Source: Kiloniellales bacterium (GTDB taxonomy: Bacteria; Pseudomonadota; Alphaproteobacteria; Kiloniellales; JAKSBE01). From it: a stretch of 64,000 bases of DNA. The DNA lies in contig JASJBF010000010.1 of the NCBI GenBank assembly GCA_030066685.1, positions 164,158 through 228,157 on the forward strand, given 5' to 3'. The notes beneath the pieces were generated by a model. That model did no database searches and had not been told where the DNA came from. It was given only the letters and a program-made list of their open reading frames with translations. This document shows positions 25,891 through 34,070 of the stretch, piece by piece; position 1 is the first letter of the stretch, and each line of letters opens with the position of its first letter. The position numbers and the translations under genes were made by a program.

Positions 25891-26062
25891 CTTTATCGCT
25901 CCCGGCCCTGCCAGACGCAGGGCATTGAACCGCCGGTTGTCGTTGCAACCGATGGTAATCCTGACCGCGAGATCTGGACCAGACCTCTTCGACGCCAGCT
26001 TGCGCCGAAAGGCTTGACCTTTGGTGTCCGCGCGGCCTCCCTGCCGAGAGCCCTGACCGTGC

Positions 26063-26083
26063 CCGGACCATTTATTGGTCCGG
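26063..26083. promoter_or_regulatory. Perfect 8-5-8 palindrome upstream of fadD
   Basis: CCGGACCA (26063-26070), TTTAT, TGGTCCGG (26076-26083). It sits between fadD (start 25890) and the methyltransferase stop (26120), where the only outgoing promoter needed is that of the fad operon. A dimeric repressor of the TetR or FadR/PsrA kind is the obvious candidate; no regulator gene is adjacent. Confidence 0.5.
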
Positions 26084-26119
26084 TGTCAGCGCGTCAAGCG
26101 CGGTGATAGAACCCGGACT

Positions 26120-27154
26120 CTAATTCGGCTTGCGCAGCGCCATGACGCGCGAGAAATAGGCCAGGCTGACGTCTTCGGTCCGCAGCCCGGCGTCCGCGAA
26201 AAGCGCCTCCAGGTCGCTTTTCGCGTAATCCGCGTAGTACGGCTCATGAAAAGCAACCGGGAAGTACTCGATCAGGCCGTCGTACTCCGGCACGTCGCCG
26301 AGCTGCAGGGAGTCGACCAGGAGGAAGAGGCCGCCGGGCTTCAGCAGGCGGGCCGCCTCGGCGGCGACCGCGCGGCGCACCTTGGCCGGCAGCTCGTGGA
26401 ACAGGAAGACCGCGGTGACCACGTCGAAGTCGCCGTCGGGCAGCCCGGTCTCCTCGGCCGGGGCCTGGACGAAGGCGATGTCGCGCCAGGGCCGCAACAG
26501 CGCCTGGGCCCGCTCCAGGTAGTAGGGGCTGAGGTCGAGCGCGGTGACCCCCAGGCGTGGGTAGTTGTCCTTGACGAAGGACAGGAGACGCCCGGTGCCG
26601 CAGCCCAGGTCGAGCAGCCGGGTCTCGCGCACCCGCCGGTCCTTAAGGAAGTGGTAGAGCGGCACCAGGGCCTGGCGGCGCATGGCGTCGGCGCCGCCGC
26701 CGAAGAGCACCTCGACCTGATGGTCGTAGAGCTCGGCCGACTCCCGGCTGAGGTAGCCGTCGGTCTGGTAGTGGAAGTTCTGCAGGAAGTAGCGCGGATA
26801 GCGTCCCCTGTGCGGCGCCTCGAAGACCTCGCTGTTGCTGCGGGCGTGGCGGCGGGCCTCGACCTTGGCCAGGTCCGAGAAGTAGGCGCCCGCCCGGGCT
26901 ACGGCCTGCAGCGGCGAGGCCGCCAGGTCGTGCGGCAGGCGATAGTAGCCGGCCTCGATGTTGCGCCAGTCCTGGAGGAAAAGCTCGCGCAGGCCGTCCA
27001 GGACCCGGCGGCTGCCGGGCATCGGCTTGTCGATCGGCCGCGGCGCCTTGACCGGCTTGGTCATCCGGCCGGACAGCCAGTACTGGCCCCAGTAGACCCC
27101 GGCCCGGGCGGTCTGGCCCAGGGCGTAGGCGGTGCGCTCCAGGGGGCCGGTCAT
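26120..27154 (-). CDS. Class I SAM-dependent methyltransferase
   Basis: 344 residues from the ATG at 27154. The ATG overlaps the TGA of the upstream SDR gene by one base (TGATG), so the two are translationally coupled. An N-terminal region of about 160 residues contains aromatic-rich segments (YYRLPHDLAASPLQ, YPRYFLQNFHYQTDGYLS). The Rossmann methyltransferase domain follows: motif I LLDLGCGTGRLL near 193-204, an acidic D after VTALDLSP, motif FDVVTAVFLFHELP near 251, and LLKPGGLFLLVDSLQ. It therefore binds S-adenosylmethionine; the acceptor is unknown. Similar proteins are often annotated only as methyltransferase type 11. The SDR partner suggests modification of a small lipid or quinone-like molecule, which is inference. 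Confidence 0.85.
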   Translation of the reverse strand: MTGPLERTAYALGQTARAGVYWGQYWLSGRMTKPVKAPRPIDKPMPGSRRVLDGLRELFLQDWRNIEAGYYRLPHDLAASPLQAVARAGAYFSDLAKVEARRHARSNSEVFEAPHRGRYPRYFLQNFHYQTDGYLSRESAELYDHQVEVLFGGGADAMRRQALVPLYHFLKDRRVRETRLLDLGCGTGRLLSFVKDNYPRLGVTALDLSPYYLERAQALLRPWRDIAFVQAPAEETGLPDGDFDVVTAVFLFHELPAKVRRAVAAEAARLLKPGGLFLLVDSLQLGDVPEYDGLIEYFPVAFHEPYYADYAKSDLEALFADAGLRTEDVSLAYFSRVMALRKPN

Positions 27155-27936
27155 CAAGTCCCGCCCATGCCGGCCAGGGCCCGGCGGTAGAGGGCCGCCA
27201 CGGTGCGCCGCGGCAGGAAGCGCGGCACCGAGGTCACCAGCCGGTTGCGGCCGCCGACGACGTGGACGCTGCGCTGGCCCAGGGCCGCCAGGGCCTCGCG
27301 CGCGACCCGCTCCGGGCTGTCCCAGCCGCCGCTGCGCCCGGCGTGGATCCCGGCCCGCTCGCCGAAGCGGGTCCGAGTGCCGCCGGGGCAAAGCGCCAGG
27401 ACGTCGATCGGCTGCCCGGCCAGCTCGGCGGCCAGGGCTTCGGCGTAGTGCAGGTCGAAGGCCTTGGTTGCGGCGTAGGTCGCCATCATCGGCGCCGGCT
27501 GGAAGGCCATGATCGAGGCGACGACGATCAGCCCCGCGCGCCGCCGCTCGGCCCTGGCGCGCTCCAGCATGCCGGGCAGCAGGGCTCGGGTCAGGACCAC
27601 CGGCGCGACCACATTGACCTCGGCCATCTCGCGCTCCCGCGCGGCCGGGATCTCCAGCACCTCGCCGACCTGTCCGATCCCCGCGTTGTTGACCAGAAGG
27701 TCAAGCGGCCGCGCCTCGGCCGCCGCGATCACCGCCTCGCGCCCGGCGTCCTCGGCCAGGTCCGCGACCAGGGTCTCGACTTGCCGTTCGCCGTTTCCCA
27801 GCTCGTCCTTCAGCGCCGTCAGGCGCGCGCCGTCGCGGCCGGTCAGCAGCAGCCCGGTGCGCGCGGGCAGCGCCTTCGCCAGGGCCTCGCCGATGCCGCT
27901 GGTGGCGCCTGTGATCAGCGCGAAGCGATACCTCAT
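27154..27936 (-). CDS. Short-chain dehydrogenase/reductase (SDR)
   Basis: 260 residues from the ATG at 27936. Cofactor motif TGATSGIGEALA at 9-20, DLLVNNAGIG (NNAG) near 78-87, a catalytic Ser in IVVASIMAF and the YxxxK pair in TYAATKAF. Residues VADLAED after strand 4 are typical of classical SDRs; an Arg after the Gly-rich loop (GRDGARL) favours NADPH. The substrate is not predictable, and the C-terminus (FLPRRTVAALYRRAL) resembles the YqjQ/DltE-like subgroup. It is cotranscribed with the methyltransferase and divergent from pgk, with 118 nt between the two starts. Confidence 0.88.
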   Translation of the reverse strand: MRYRFALITGATSGIGEALAKALPARTGLLLTGRDGARLTALKDELGNGERQVETLVADLAEDAGREAVIAAAEARPLDLLVNNAGIGQVGEVLEIPAAREREMAEVNVVAPVVLTRALLPGMLERARAERRRAGLIVVASIMAFQPAPMMATYAATKAFDLHYAEALAAELAGQPIDVLALCPGGTRTRFGERAGIHAGRSGGWDSPERVAREALAALGQRSVHVVGGRNRLVTSVPRFLPRRTVAALYRRALAGMGGT

Positions 27937-28054
27937 ACCCGCAAAGCTGGAAAACTCCGCGCGGCCTGTCAATCGAACTCTCTGTGACGCTTGCCCCGCG
28001 CCCGGGTCTCGGGCATAGCTCGACCTCGGACAGCAAAGGCGGGAGGACGGCAGG

Positions 28055-29251
28055 ATGGCCGGGTTTCGGACCCTCGACGACCTCGACCCGGCGGGCCGGC
28101 GGGTGCTGGTCCGGGTCGACTTCAACGTTCCCATGAAGGACGGCCGGGTCACCGACGCGACCCGGATCGAGCGCGCCCTGCCGACCATCCGGACACTGAG
28201 CGAAGGCGGCGCCAAGGTGATCCTGCTGTCCCACTTCGGCCGCCCAAAGGGCGAACGCCGGCCGGAACTCTCCCTCGCGCCGGTGGCCGCGGCGCTCGAG
28301 GCCGCCCTGGGCGCGCCCGTGGCCTTCGCGTCGGACTGCATCGGCGCGCCGGCCGAGGCCACCGTGGCGGATCTGCCCGAGGGCGGGGTCCTGCTGCTCG
28401 AGAACCTACGCTTCCACCCCGGCGAGGAGGCCAACGACCCGGCCTTCGCCGGGGCCCTGGCCGCCCTGGGCGATCTCTACGTCGACGATGCCTTCTCGGC
28501 GGCCCACCGCGCCCACGCCTCGGTCGAGGCCCTGGCCCGCCGCCTGCCCGCCGCTGCCGGGCGCCTGATGCAGGCCGAGCTGGAGCACTTGGCCCGGGCC
28601 CTGGAGAAGCCGGAGCGGCCCCTGGCCGCCCTGGTCGGCGGCGCCAAGATCTCGACCAAGCTGCAGCTCCTGGGCAACCTGGTCGCGCGGGCCGACCTGC
28701 TGATCATCGGCGGTGGCATGGCCAACACCTTCCTGGCCGCGGCCGGGGTCGAGGTCGGCCGGTCGCTCTGCGAGCACGACATGGCCGACACGGCGCGGGA
28801 GATCATGGCCAAGGCCAAGGCGCAGGGCTGCGACATCGTCCTGCCGACCGACGCCCTGGTCGCGGCGGCGCTCGAGACAGGCGTCGCGAGCGAGACCGTC
28901 TCGGTCAAGGCGGTCCCGGCCGAGCAGATGATCCTCGACGTCGGCCCGGCGACCGCCGCGCATCTGGCGCGGCGGCTGGAGGACTGCCGCAGCCTGGTCT
29001 GGAACGGCCCCCTGGGCTGCTTCGAGGTGCCGCCCTTCGATCAAGGGACCAACGCGGTCGCCCAGGCCGCCGCCCGCCTGACCCGCGACGGCCGCCTGCT
29101 CTCGGTCGCCGGCGGCGGCGACACCGTCGCGGCCCTGGCCCACGCCGGTGTGCTCGAGGACTTTACCTACGTCTCCACCGCCGGCGGCGCCTTCCTGGAA
29201 TGGCTGGAAGGCCGTACTCTGCCGGGGGTGGCTGCGCTGGAGGCGGGGTAG
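28055..29251 (+). CDS. pgk: Phosphoglycerate kinase
   Basis: 398 residues, full length. N-terminal substrate domain with [15 protein letters not shown], the [12 protein letters not shown] loop, [16 protein letters not shown] and [16 protein letters not shown]-terminal nucleotide domain with [27 protein letters not shown] and the closing [29 protein letters not shown]. It transfers phosphate between 1,3-bisphosphoglycerate and ADP in glycolysis/gluconeogenesis. In many alphaproteobacteria pgk follows gap and precedes fba; here neither is adjacent, so the gene stands alone. An SD-like GGGAGGACGGCAGG precedes the ATG. Confidence 0.96.
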   Translation: MAGFRTLDDLDPAGRRVLVRVDFNVPMKDGRVTDATRIERALPTIRTLSEGGAKVILLSHFGRPKGERRPELSLAPVAAALEAALGAPVAFASDCIGAPAEATVADLPEGGVLLLENLRFHPGEEANDPAFAGALAALGDLYVDDAFSAAHRAHASVEALARRLPAAAGRLMQAELEHLARALEKPERPLAALVGGAKISTKLQLLGNLVARADLLIIGGGMANTFLAAAGVEVGRSLCEHDMADTAREIMAKAKAQGCDIVLPTDALVAAALETGVASETVSVKAVPAEQMILDVGPATAAHLARRLEDCRSLVWNGPLGCFEVPPFDQGTNAVAQAAARLTRDGRLLSVAGGGDTVAALAHAGVLEDFTYVSTAGGAFLEWLEGRTLPGVAALEAG

Positions 29252-29330
29252 CGAAGCGCAGCGAGCCTGGAGCTCCTGCAACTGCAGGATGCGGTCTGTC
29301 CGGCTTTCGGCTAGAGATGAGACATGAGAC

Positions 29331-29774
29331 ATGAGCAGTGCTTTGATCCGCGGAACAGCTTTTCTTTTTGTCGCCGCCCTGATTCTCGCCGCCTGCACGG
29401 CGAGACCAAAGCCGGAAGCGCCCGAGACTCCGAGCCCCGTGGATGTCACGGGTCCAAATCAGCTGACTGCCGAGGAGATGGACGCTGTCCGCACCCAAGT
29501 CCGGCGCTGCTGGAGTCCGCCGGTCGGCGTCCCGGACCGGGATCAAGTCATCGTCACGCTGCGCCTCGCTCTCAATTTCGACGGATCGCTGCGGCAGATG
29601 GAGGTGACCGAAAAAGAGAAGCTGAACCGCGAGCGCTTCTACGAAGTCTCCGCCCAAGCCGCAATGCGTGCCGTTCGCCGCTGTAGCCCGCTCACACTGC
29701 CGCCGGACAAGTACGAGAGCTGGAAGACTCTCTACCTGACTTTCAATCCATCGTTTCTCTTGGATCGACGCTAG
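29331..29774 (+). CDS. Lipoprotein with TolA/TonB-like C-terminal domain
   Basis: 147 residues. Lipoprotein signal with lipobox LAAC at about 19-22. The rest is a single domain: EMDAVRTQVRRCWSPPVG, VIVTLRLALNFDGSL, SAQAAMRAVRRCSPLTLPPDKYESWKTLYLTFNPS. This matches the C-terminal domain of alphaproteobacterial TolA, including the paired Cys (RRCW and RRCSP), but without the TolA membrane helix and long helical stalk. A free lipid-anchored TolA-III-like domain could bind Tol/colicin-type partners; function is inferred only. The gene stands 80 nt after pgk and converges with the ThDP-enzyme gene. Confidence 0.75.
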   Translation: MSSALIRGTAFLFVAALILAACTARPKPEAPETPSPVDVTGPNQLTAEEMDAVRTQVRRCWSPPVGVPDRDQVIVTLRLALNFDGSLRQMEVTEKEKLNRERFYEVSAQAAMRAVRRCSPLTLPPDKYESWKTLYLTFNPSFLLDRR

Positions 29775-29830
29775 AGCTACTCCCTACACCCGGCCGAAGC
29801 GGTTGTTGCACGCTTGGAAAATAAAGAGCA

Positions 29831-29850
29831 GGGCCTGCCAGGTGAGGCCC
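29831..29850 (-). terminator. Candidate terminator of the ThDP-enzyme operon
   Basis: GGGCCT (29831-29836) pairs with AGGCCC (29845-29850) around an 8-nt loop. In the minus direction it is followed by TGCTCTTTATTTTCC, a U-rich tail. It lies 17 nt after the stop at 29867. Confidence 0.55.
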
Positions 29851-29866
29851 TCGACACTCTCGCCCC

Positions 29867-31525
29867 CTAAAGGTGCAGCTCGACCTCGCCCAGGCGCTTG
29901 GTCAGCTTGCGGTTCTCGGCGTAGTCGACCTCGACGGCGATCAGGCAGGGGCCGTCCTGGGCCAGGGCCTCGTCGAGCGTCGGGCGGAAGTCGGCGGCGG
30001 CTTCGACCTTGCGGCCCCAGATGCCGAAGGATTTCGCCAGCAGCTCCATGTCCGGGTTGGTGAAGGCCAGGTCGGAATGACGGCCGTCGAAGTGGTTCTG
30101 CTGCTTCCACTTGATCAGGCCGTACTCGCCGTCCAGCCAGACCACGACCACCAGGGGAATCTTCAGGCGCGCCGCGGTCTCCAGGTCGTGGACGTTCATC
30201 AGGAAGCCGGCGTCGCCGCAGACCGCCACCACCTTCGACTCCGGAGCGGCGAACTTGGCGCCGATGGCGCCGGGCAGCGCGAAGCCCATGGAGCAGAAGC
30301 CGTTGGAGATCAGGCAGGTGTTCTGCTCCAGGCACTGGTAGTAGCGCGCGACCCACATCTTGTGGGCGCCGACGTCGGAGAGGAGGATGTCCTGGGGGCG
30401 CAGGGCGGCGCGGATGTCGTTCAGGATGCGCTGCGGCTTCATCGGGAAGGCGGTGTCCTCCCGCTCCGCGGTCAGGTCCGCCCAGATGGTGTCGCGCAGC
30501 TCCCGGCAGCGCCCGATGTCGTGCAGCGGCAGGTCCTCGCCCCGCACCTCGTTGATGCGCTCGTTGATCTGCCACAGGGCGTCGGCGACGTCGGCGCAGA
30601 TGTCGACGCTGACCGGATAGGCCTCGTCGATCTCGGCCGGCTCGAAGTCGATGTGCACGATCCGCTTGTCGCGCTCCGGGTTCCAGAAGCCGGGCGCGTA
30701 CTCCACAAGGTCGTAGCCGACCGAGACGATCAGGTCGGCCTTCTTGAAGGCGCGCAGGATGTGGTCCTTGCCCTGCAGCCCGATGGTGAAGAGGCAGTGC
30801 GGGTCGTCCATCGGCACTGCGCCCTTGCCCATGAAGGTGTTGACGACCGGGATGCCGGTCTTGCGCGCCAGGCGGCGCAGCTGCTTGGCGGCGCGGTTCC
30901 GGACGGTGCCGTTGCCGGCCAGGATAAGCGGGTCCTTGGCCGCCAGGATCAGGTCGACCGCCTGGTGCACGGCCTTCCAGTCGGCGGCCGGCCGGCGCGT
31001 GCGGCTGGGCACCATGGGCTGCAGGTCGACCTCCGCCTCGGCGACGTCCTCGGGCAGCTCGATCACGGTGGCGCCCGGCTTCTCCATCTGGGCGACCTTG
31101 AAGGCCTTGCGCACGACCTCGGGAATGGTCGCCGGGTTGAGGATCGAGCGCGCCCACTTGGAGATCGGCTCGAACATGGCGATGGAGTCCATGTTCTGGT
31201 GGCTTTCCTTGTGCAGCCGCGCGGTCGAGCCCTGGCCGATGATCGCAACCAGCGGCGCGCGGTCCATGTTGGCGTCGGCGACGCCGGTCACCAGGTTGGT
31301 CGCGCCCGGCCCGAGGGTCGCCAGGCAGACGCCGGGCTTCCCGGTCAGGCGGCCGTAGGCGTCGGCCATGAAGGCGGCGGCCTGCTCATGCCGGCAGAGC
31401 ACGAAGTCGATCTTGGAGTCGAGCAGGGAGATCATGAGATCCGCGTTCTCCTCGCCGGGCACGCCGAAGATGCGCTCGACGCCTTCGGCTTCGAGGCAGC
31501 GGACAAAGAGGTCGGAGGCTTTCAT
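29867..31525 (-). CDS. ThDP-dependent acetolactate synthase-type enzyme
   Basis: 552 residues from the ATG at 31525 (GGAG upstream; the ATG five codons earlier lacks an SD). ThDP-enzyme layout: PYR domain with FGVPGEEN and the catalytic Glu47 in RHEQAAAFMADAYGR, central domain, PP domain with LSDVGAHKMW and the diphosphate/Mg motif CGDAGFLMN. The catabolic, FAD-independent AlsS/BudB group is the best match by residues around VVVWLDGEYGLIKWKQ. No regulatory small subunit gene is nearby, which argues against a biosynthetic IlvB. The next gene upstream in the operon encodes an aldehyde dehydrogenase, suggesting a catabolic role with an aldehyde or 2-oxoacid. The true substrate may not be pyruvate. 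Confidence 0.8.
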   Translation of the reverse strand: MKASDLFVRCLEAEGVERIFGVPGEENADLMISLLDSKIDFVLCRHEQAAAFMADAYGRLTGKPGVCLATLGPGATNLVTGVADANMDRAPLVAIIGQGSTARLHKESHQNMDSIAMFEPISKWARSILNPATIPEVVRKAFKVAQMEKPGATVIELPEDVAEAEVDLQPMVPSRTRRPAADWKAVHQAVDLILAAKDPLILAGNGTVRNRAAKQLRRLARKTGIPVVNTFMGKGAVPMDDPHCLFTIGLQGKDHILRAFKKADLIVSVGYDLVEYAPGFWNPERDKRIVHIDFEPAEIDEAYPVSVDICADVADALWQINERINEVRGEDLPLHDIGRCRELRDTIWADLTAEREDTAFPMKPQRILNDIRAALRPQDILLSDVGAHKMWVARYYQCLEQNTCLISNGFCSMGFALPGAIGAKFAAPESKVVAVCGDAGFLMNVHDLETAARLKIPLVVVVWLDGEYGLIKWKQQNHFDGRHSDLAFTNPDMELLAKSFGIWGRKVEAAADFRPTLDEALAQDGPCLIAVEVDYAENRKLTKRLGEVELHL

Positions 31526-31567
31526 GGCTGGGGGCTCCATCGTGGGTTCGGGGGGCCGGCCGGCGGC

Positions 31568-32965
31568 TCAGGCCAGGGGGCTGCGCAGCACCAGCATCTT
31601 TTCGATCTGCATGTCGCGCAGGGTGTGGGGGATGCCGCCGACGCCGAGGCCCGACTGTCCGAGGCCGGCGAAGGGCATCCAGTCGACCCGGAAGGCGGTG
31701 TGGTCGTTGACCATGATCGCGCTGGCCCGCAGCCGGTGGAAGCCGGCCAGGGCAGCGTCCAGGTCGCGGGTGAAGACCGCCGCCTGAAAGGCGAAGGGCA
31801 GCGCGTTGGCGCGCGCGACCGCGTCGTCGATCGTGTCGTAGGGATAGACGCAGACGACCGGGCCGAAGACCTCCTGGGTGGAGACCCGGCTGTCGGCCGG
31901 CGGATCGTAGAGCACGCTCGGCGCATAGAGGCGCTCCGACAGCCTGCGGCCGCCGGTCAGGGCCCGTTCGGCGCCGGCCTCCTCGACCCATTCCCCGACC
32001 CGTGTCACCTCGCCGGGCCGGATCAGGGGCCCGACCTCGGTCGACTCTTCGGTCGGGTCGCCGACCGCGAGCTTCATTGCGCCTTCGGCCAGGGCCTCTG
32101 CCAGATCGCGGGCGATGCGCCGCTCGGCGAAGACCCGCTGGACGGACACGCAGACCTGTCCGGCGTGATAGAAGCCGCCTTTCAGCAGGCTGGGCAGGAT
32201 CTCGTCGATCTCGGCGTCGGCAGCGACGATGACCGGCGCCGCGCCGCCGTGCTCCAGGGCGCAGCGGGTGCCGGGCGCCAGCTTGGTACGGAGGTGCCAG
32301 CCGACCCGCGCGCTGCCGATGAAGCTGAAGAAGCCGACCCGCGGATCTGTGACCAGGGCCTCGGCCAGGCTCAGCTCGGCCGGGTGGACGACCCGGCACC
32401 ACGCCGGCGGCAGGCCGGCCTCGACCAGGATCTCGACGACGCTGCGGCAGGACAGCGGCGTGTCCTCGGCCGGCTTGACGATCACCGGACAGCCGGCCGC
32501 GACCGCCGGCACGACCTGGTGGACGATCAGGTTGACCGGGTGGTTGAAGGCGCTGACCGCCACGACGGGGCCGATGGGCTCCTTCTGGGTGAAGGCGATG
32601 CGCCCGGCCGAGGCCCGGTTCAGGCCCATGGGCACGACCTCGCCGGCCTCGGTCCGCAGGCAGTCGAGGGCGGCCTTGAAGCCCTCGACCGCGCGTTCGA
32701 CCTCGACCCGCGAGTCGGTCAGCGGCTTGCCGCCTTCCCGGGTGGCCTGCAGGGTCAGCGGCTCGACCCGCTGGTGCATCTGCTCGGCGGCGCGCTCGAG
32801 GATCTCGATCCGCCGCCACAGCGGCAGCCAGCCGTCGCGGTCGCGGAACAGGCGCTCGGCCGTCGCCAGGCTGGCCTCGATCGCGCCGGCGTCGTCTGTC
32901 GGCAGGCTCGCGATCTCGGCACCGTCGAAGGGCGCCGTGACTTTCAGGGGGGAGGTGCTGTTCAT
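31568..32965 (-). CDS. NAD(P)-dependent aldehyde dehydrogenase family protein
   Basis: 465 residues from the ATG at 32965. ALDH landmarks: AFNHP with Asn141, VKPAEDTPLS, FIGSARVG (GxxxxG of the cofactor fold), Glu238 in LEHGGAAP and the nucleophile Cys272 in HAGQVCVSVQRVF, then EVFGPVV near 380. The LEHGG rather than LELGG spelling and the overall length recall glyceraldehyde-3-phosphate/lactaldehyde-type ALDHs. It should oxidise an aldehyde to the acid or CoA ester with NAD(P). It lies between the ThDP enzyme (42 nt downstream) and the GltS-like membrane fragment (4 nt upstream), so all three are one operon. Confidence 0.9.
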   Translation of the reverse strand: MNSTSPLKVTAPFDGAEIASLPTDDAGAIEASLATAERLFRDRDGWLPLWRRIEILERAAEQMHQRVEPLTLQATREGGKPLTDSRVEVERAVEGFKAALDCLRTEAGEVVPMGLNRASAGRIAFTQKEPIGPVVAVSAFNHPVNLIVHQVVPAVAAGCPVIVKPAEDTPLSCRSVVEILVEAGLPPAWCRVVHPAELSLAEALVTDPRVGFFSFIGSARVGWHLRTKLAPGTRCALEHGGAAPVIVAADAEIDEILPSLLKGGFYHAGQVCVSVQRVFAERRIARDLAEALAEGAMKLAVGDPTEESTEVGPLIRPGEVTRVGEWVEEAGAERALTGGRRLSERLYAPSVLYDPPADSRVSTQEVFGPVVCVYPYDTIDDAVARANALPFAFQAAVFTRDLDAALAGFHRLRASAIMVNDHTAFRVDWMPFAGLGQSGLGVGGIPHTLRDMQIEKMLVLRSPLA

Positions 32966-32969
32966 GGCG

Positions 32970-33386
32970 TCATCCTTCTCGGGCCCGGGCTGGCTCGACG
33001 GCGGCGTCGCTCTCCAAACTCGGGAAGGGGCAGTTGACGAAGGACACGCTGCCGGCCGGCCGCAGGTCCCGGGTCGAGCCGAAGGCGCGCGTCGTGTCCA
33101 AGTCCTTGGCCGCGCGGTAGATGTAGCAGCGCTGCTCGCGGTTGAAGGGCATCTCCTCGCGGTCCATCGCAAAGACGTACTGCCGGAAGAAGGTGCCTAG
33201 GTGCTCGACGTAGTAGCGGAAGCGGCCGATGAGCGGATAGTTGCGCCGGATCGCATGCCGGGTCGGCGAGACGTCCTGCATGAAGAGCACGACCACGACC
33301 AGAACCGGCAGGCCGACCGCGAAGATGAAGAGGCCCGGCGGAAGACTCAATAGGGTGATCACGAAGTCGGAAAGCTGCGCGATCAT
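32970..33386 (-). CDS. N-terminal membrane segment of an FMN-binding glutamate-synthase family protein, catalytic domain missing
   Basis: 138 residues from the ATG at 33386 (GGGAG upstream). Residues 6-36 are hydrophobic. The following part, HAIRRNYPLIGRFRYYVEH, then FFRQYVF, MPFNREQRCYIYRAAKDLDTTRAFGSTRDL, matches the N-terminus of the about 500-residue membrane-associated GltS-like proteins (GltB2/YerD type). There, the FMN/glutamate-synthase barrel should begin near residue 120. Here the frame ends at SFVNCPFPSLE plus an unrelated 14-residue tail, and the ALDH gene begins 4 nt later. Either a deletion removed the barrel or a stand-alone N-terminal module is used. Not a frameshift: no GltS barrel is encoded downstream. 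Confidence 0.7.
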   Translation of the reverse strand: MIAQLSDFVITLLSLPPGLFIFAVGLPVLVVVVLFMQDVSPTRHAIRRNYPLIGRFRYYVEHLGTFFRQYVFAMDREEMPFNREQRCYIYRAAKDLDTTRAFGSTRDLRPAGSVSFVNCPFPSLESDAAVEPARAREG

Positions 33387-33731
33387 GATGTCTTGTCTCC
33401 CTCAACGTCGGCACTCTAGGTCGGCAGGACTCGGCGACCCTCTGCGCGTCGGGCCGAGAAGGCTGCCGGCGCCGACCCGCACCTATGGCTCGGCCGGATA
33501 TCCCGCGAGCCCCCGATGTCTCCCGGCCGTCTGCAACCCCCGAGAGGCGCGGGCGAGTCCGAAATTGGATGCGCCGCCACCGTCGGAGGTTACGCGTCGG
33601 CGGTTTTTTCATTTCCGTCCATATTGGGGCGATCGAGGCGCTCGGCGCTCAAATTCTCGTGTGCTTTCGGTAATGCGCCTGCCGGTCGACGGGCCGTCGT
33701 TTCCTGCCGCGCGGCTATGGTGTCGTGCATC
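33387..33731. other. 345-nt gap with an orphan plus-strand terminator-like hairpin
   Basis: No protein gene supported. CCGCC..CGGCGG (33574-33603) followed by T6 (33604-33609) looks like an intrinsic terminator for a plus-strand transcript, although both flanking genes are on the minus strand. Confidence 0.4.
33574..33609 (+). terminator. Orphan Rho-independent terminator-like hairpin
   Basis: The outer stem CCGCC/GGCGG, with partial extension, encloses a loop of about 20 nt and is followed directly by TTTTTT. No plus-strand gene ends here, so it may close a small RNA starting within 33387-33570. Confidence 0.4.
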
Positions 33732-34070
33732 CTAACCGAAGCCAAGGGTCAGCAGGGTTAGGGCACCGACCCCGGCGGCGATGCCGAGCAGCAGGTTGTG
33801 GCGGGTCAGGAAGAAGATCGCCAAGGAGATCACCGCGGCGGCGACCCGGTGGCTGAGCGCGGTTTCGGCCAGTGGGCCCAGGGGCAGCACGATCATCCGC
33901 GCGATCAGGCCGGCCAGCAGGGCGTAGGCGACGCAGGCCACCCACTCGAAGGCCGGGCTGTCGGCTTCTATACGATCGGATAATAAGACGCCGAGCGCGC
34001 GCCAGGCATAGGTGACGGCGGCCCCGCCCAGGACGACCAGCAGCGGCCAGAGCGCGAGCGGCTCAGCCAT
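33732..34070 (-). CDS. azlD: AzlD-type branched-chain amino acid exporter small subunit
   Basis: 112 residues, four hydrophobic segments (VVLGGAAVTYAWRALGVLL, FEWVACVAYALLAGLIARM, VAAAVISLAIFFLTR, LLLGIAAGVGALTLLTL). This is the size and pattern of AzlD, which with AzlC forms the LIV-E/AzlCD two-subunit amino acid exporter of the inner membrane. The start overlaps the azlC 3' end by 8 nt, typical of coupled translation. It is the last gene of a four-gene minus-strand run that begins with a DUF2336 gene. Confidence 0.88.
   Translation of the reverse strand: MAEPLALWPLLVVLGGAAVTYAWRALGVLLSDRIEADSPAFEWVACVAYALLAGLIARMIVLPLGPLAETALSHRVAAAVISLAIFFLTRHNLLLGIAAGVGALTLLTLGFG

Noticed and set aside
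21118..26106. A 1662-codon open frame on the plus strand opposite the fad operon
   Set aside because: It is the mirror of high-GC third-position bias in fadN, fadA and fadD; its composition is His/Gly/Asp/Leu-rich without any domain, and all four minus-strand genes have intact catalytic motifs.
29873..33037. A 1054-codon plus-strand open frame opposite the ThDP/ALDH operon
   Set aside because: Same antisense shadow effect; no RBS and no recognisable domain.
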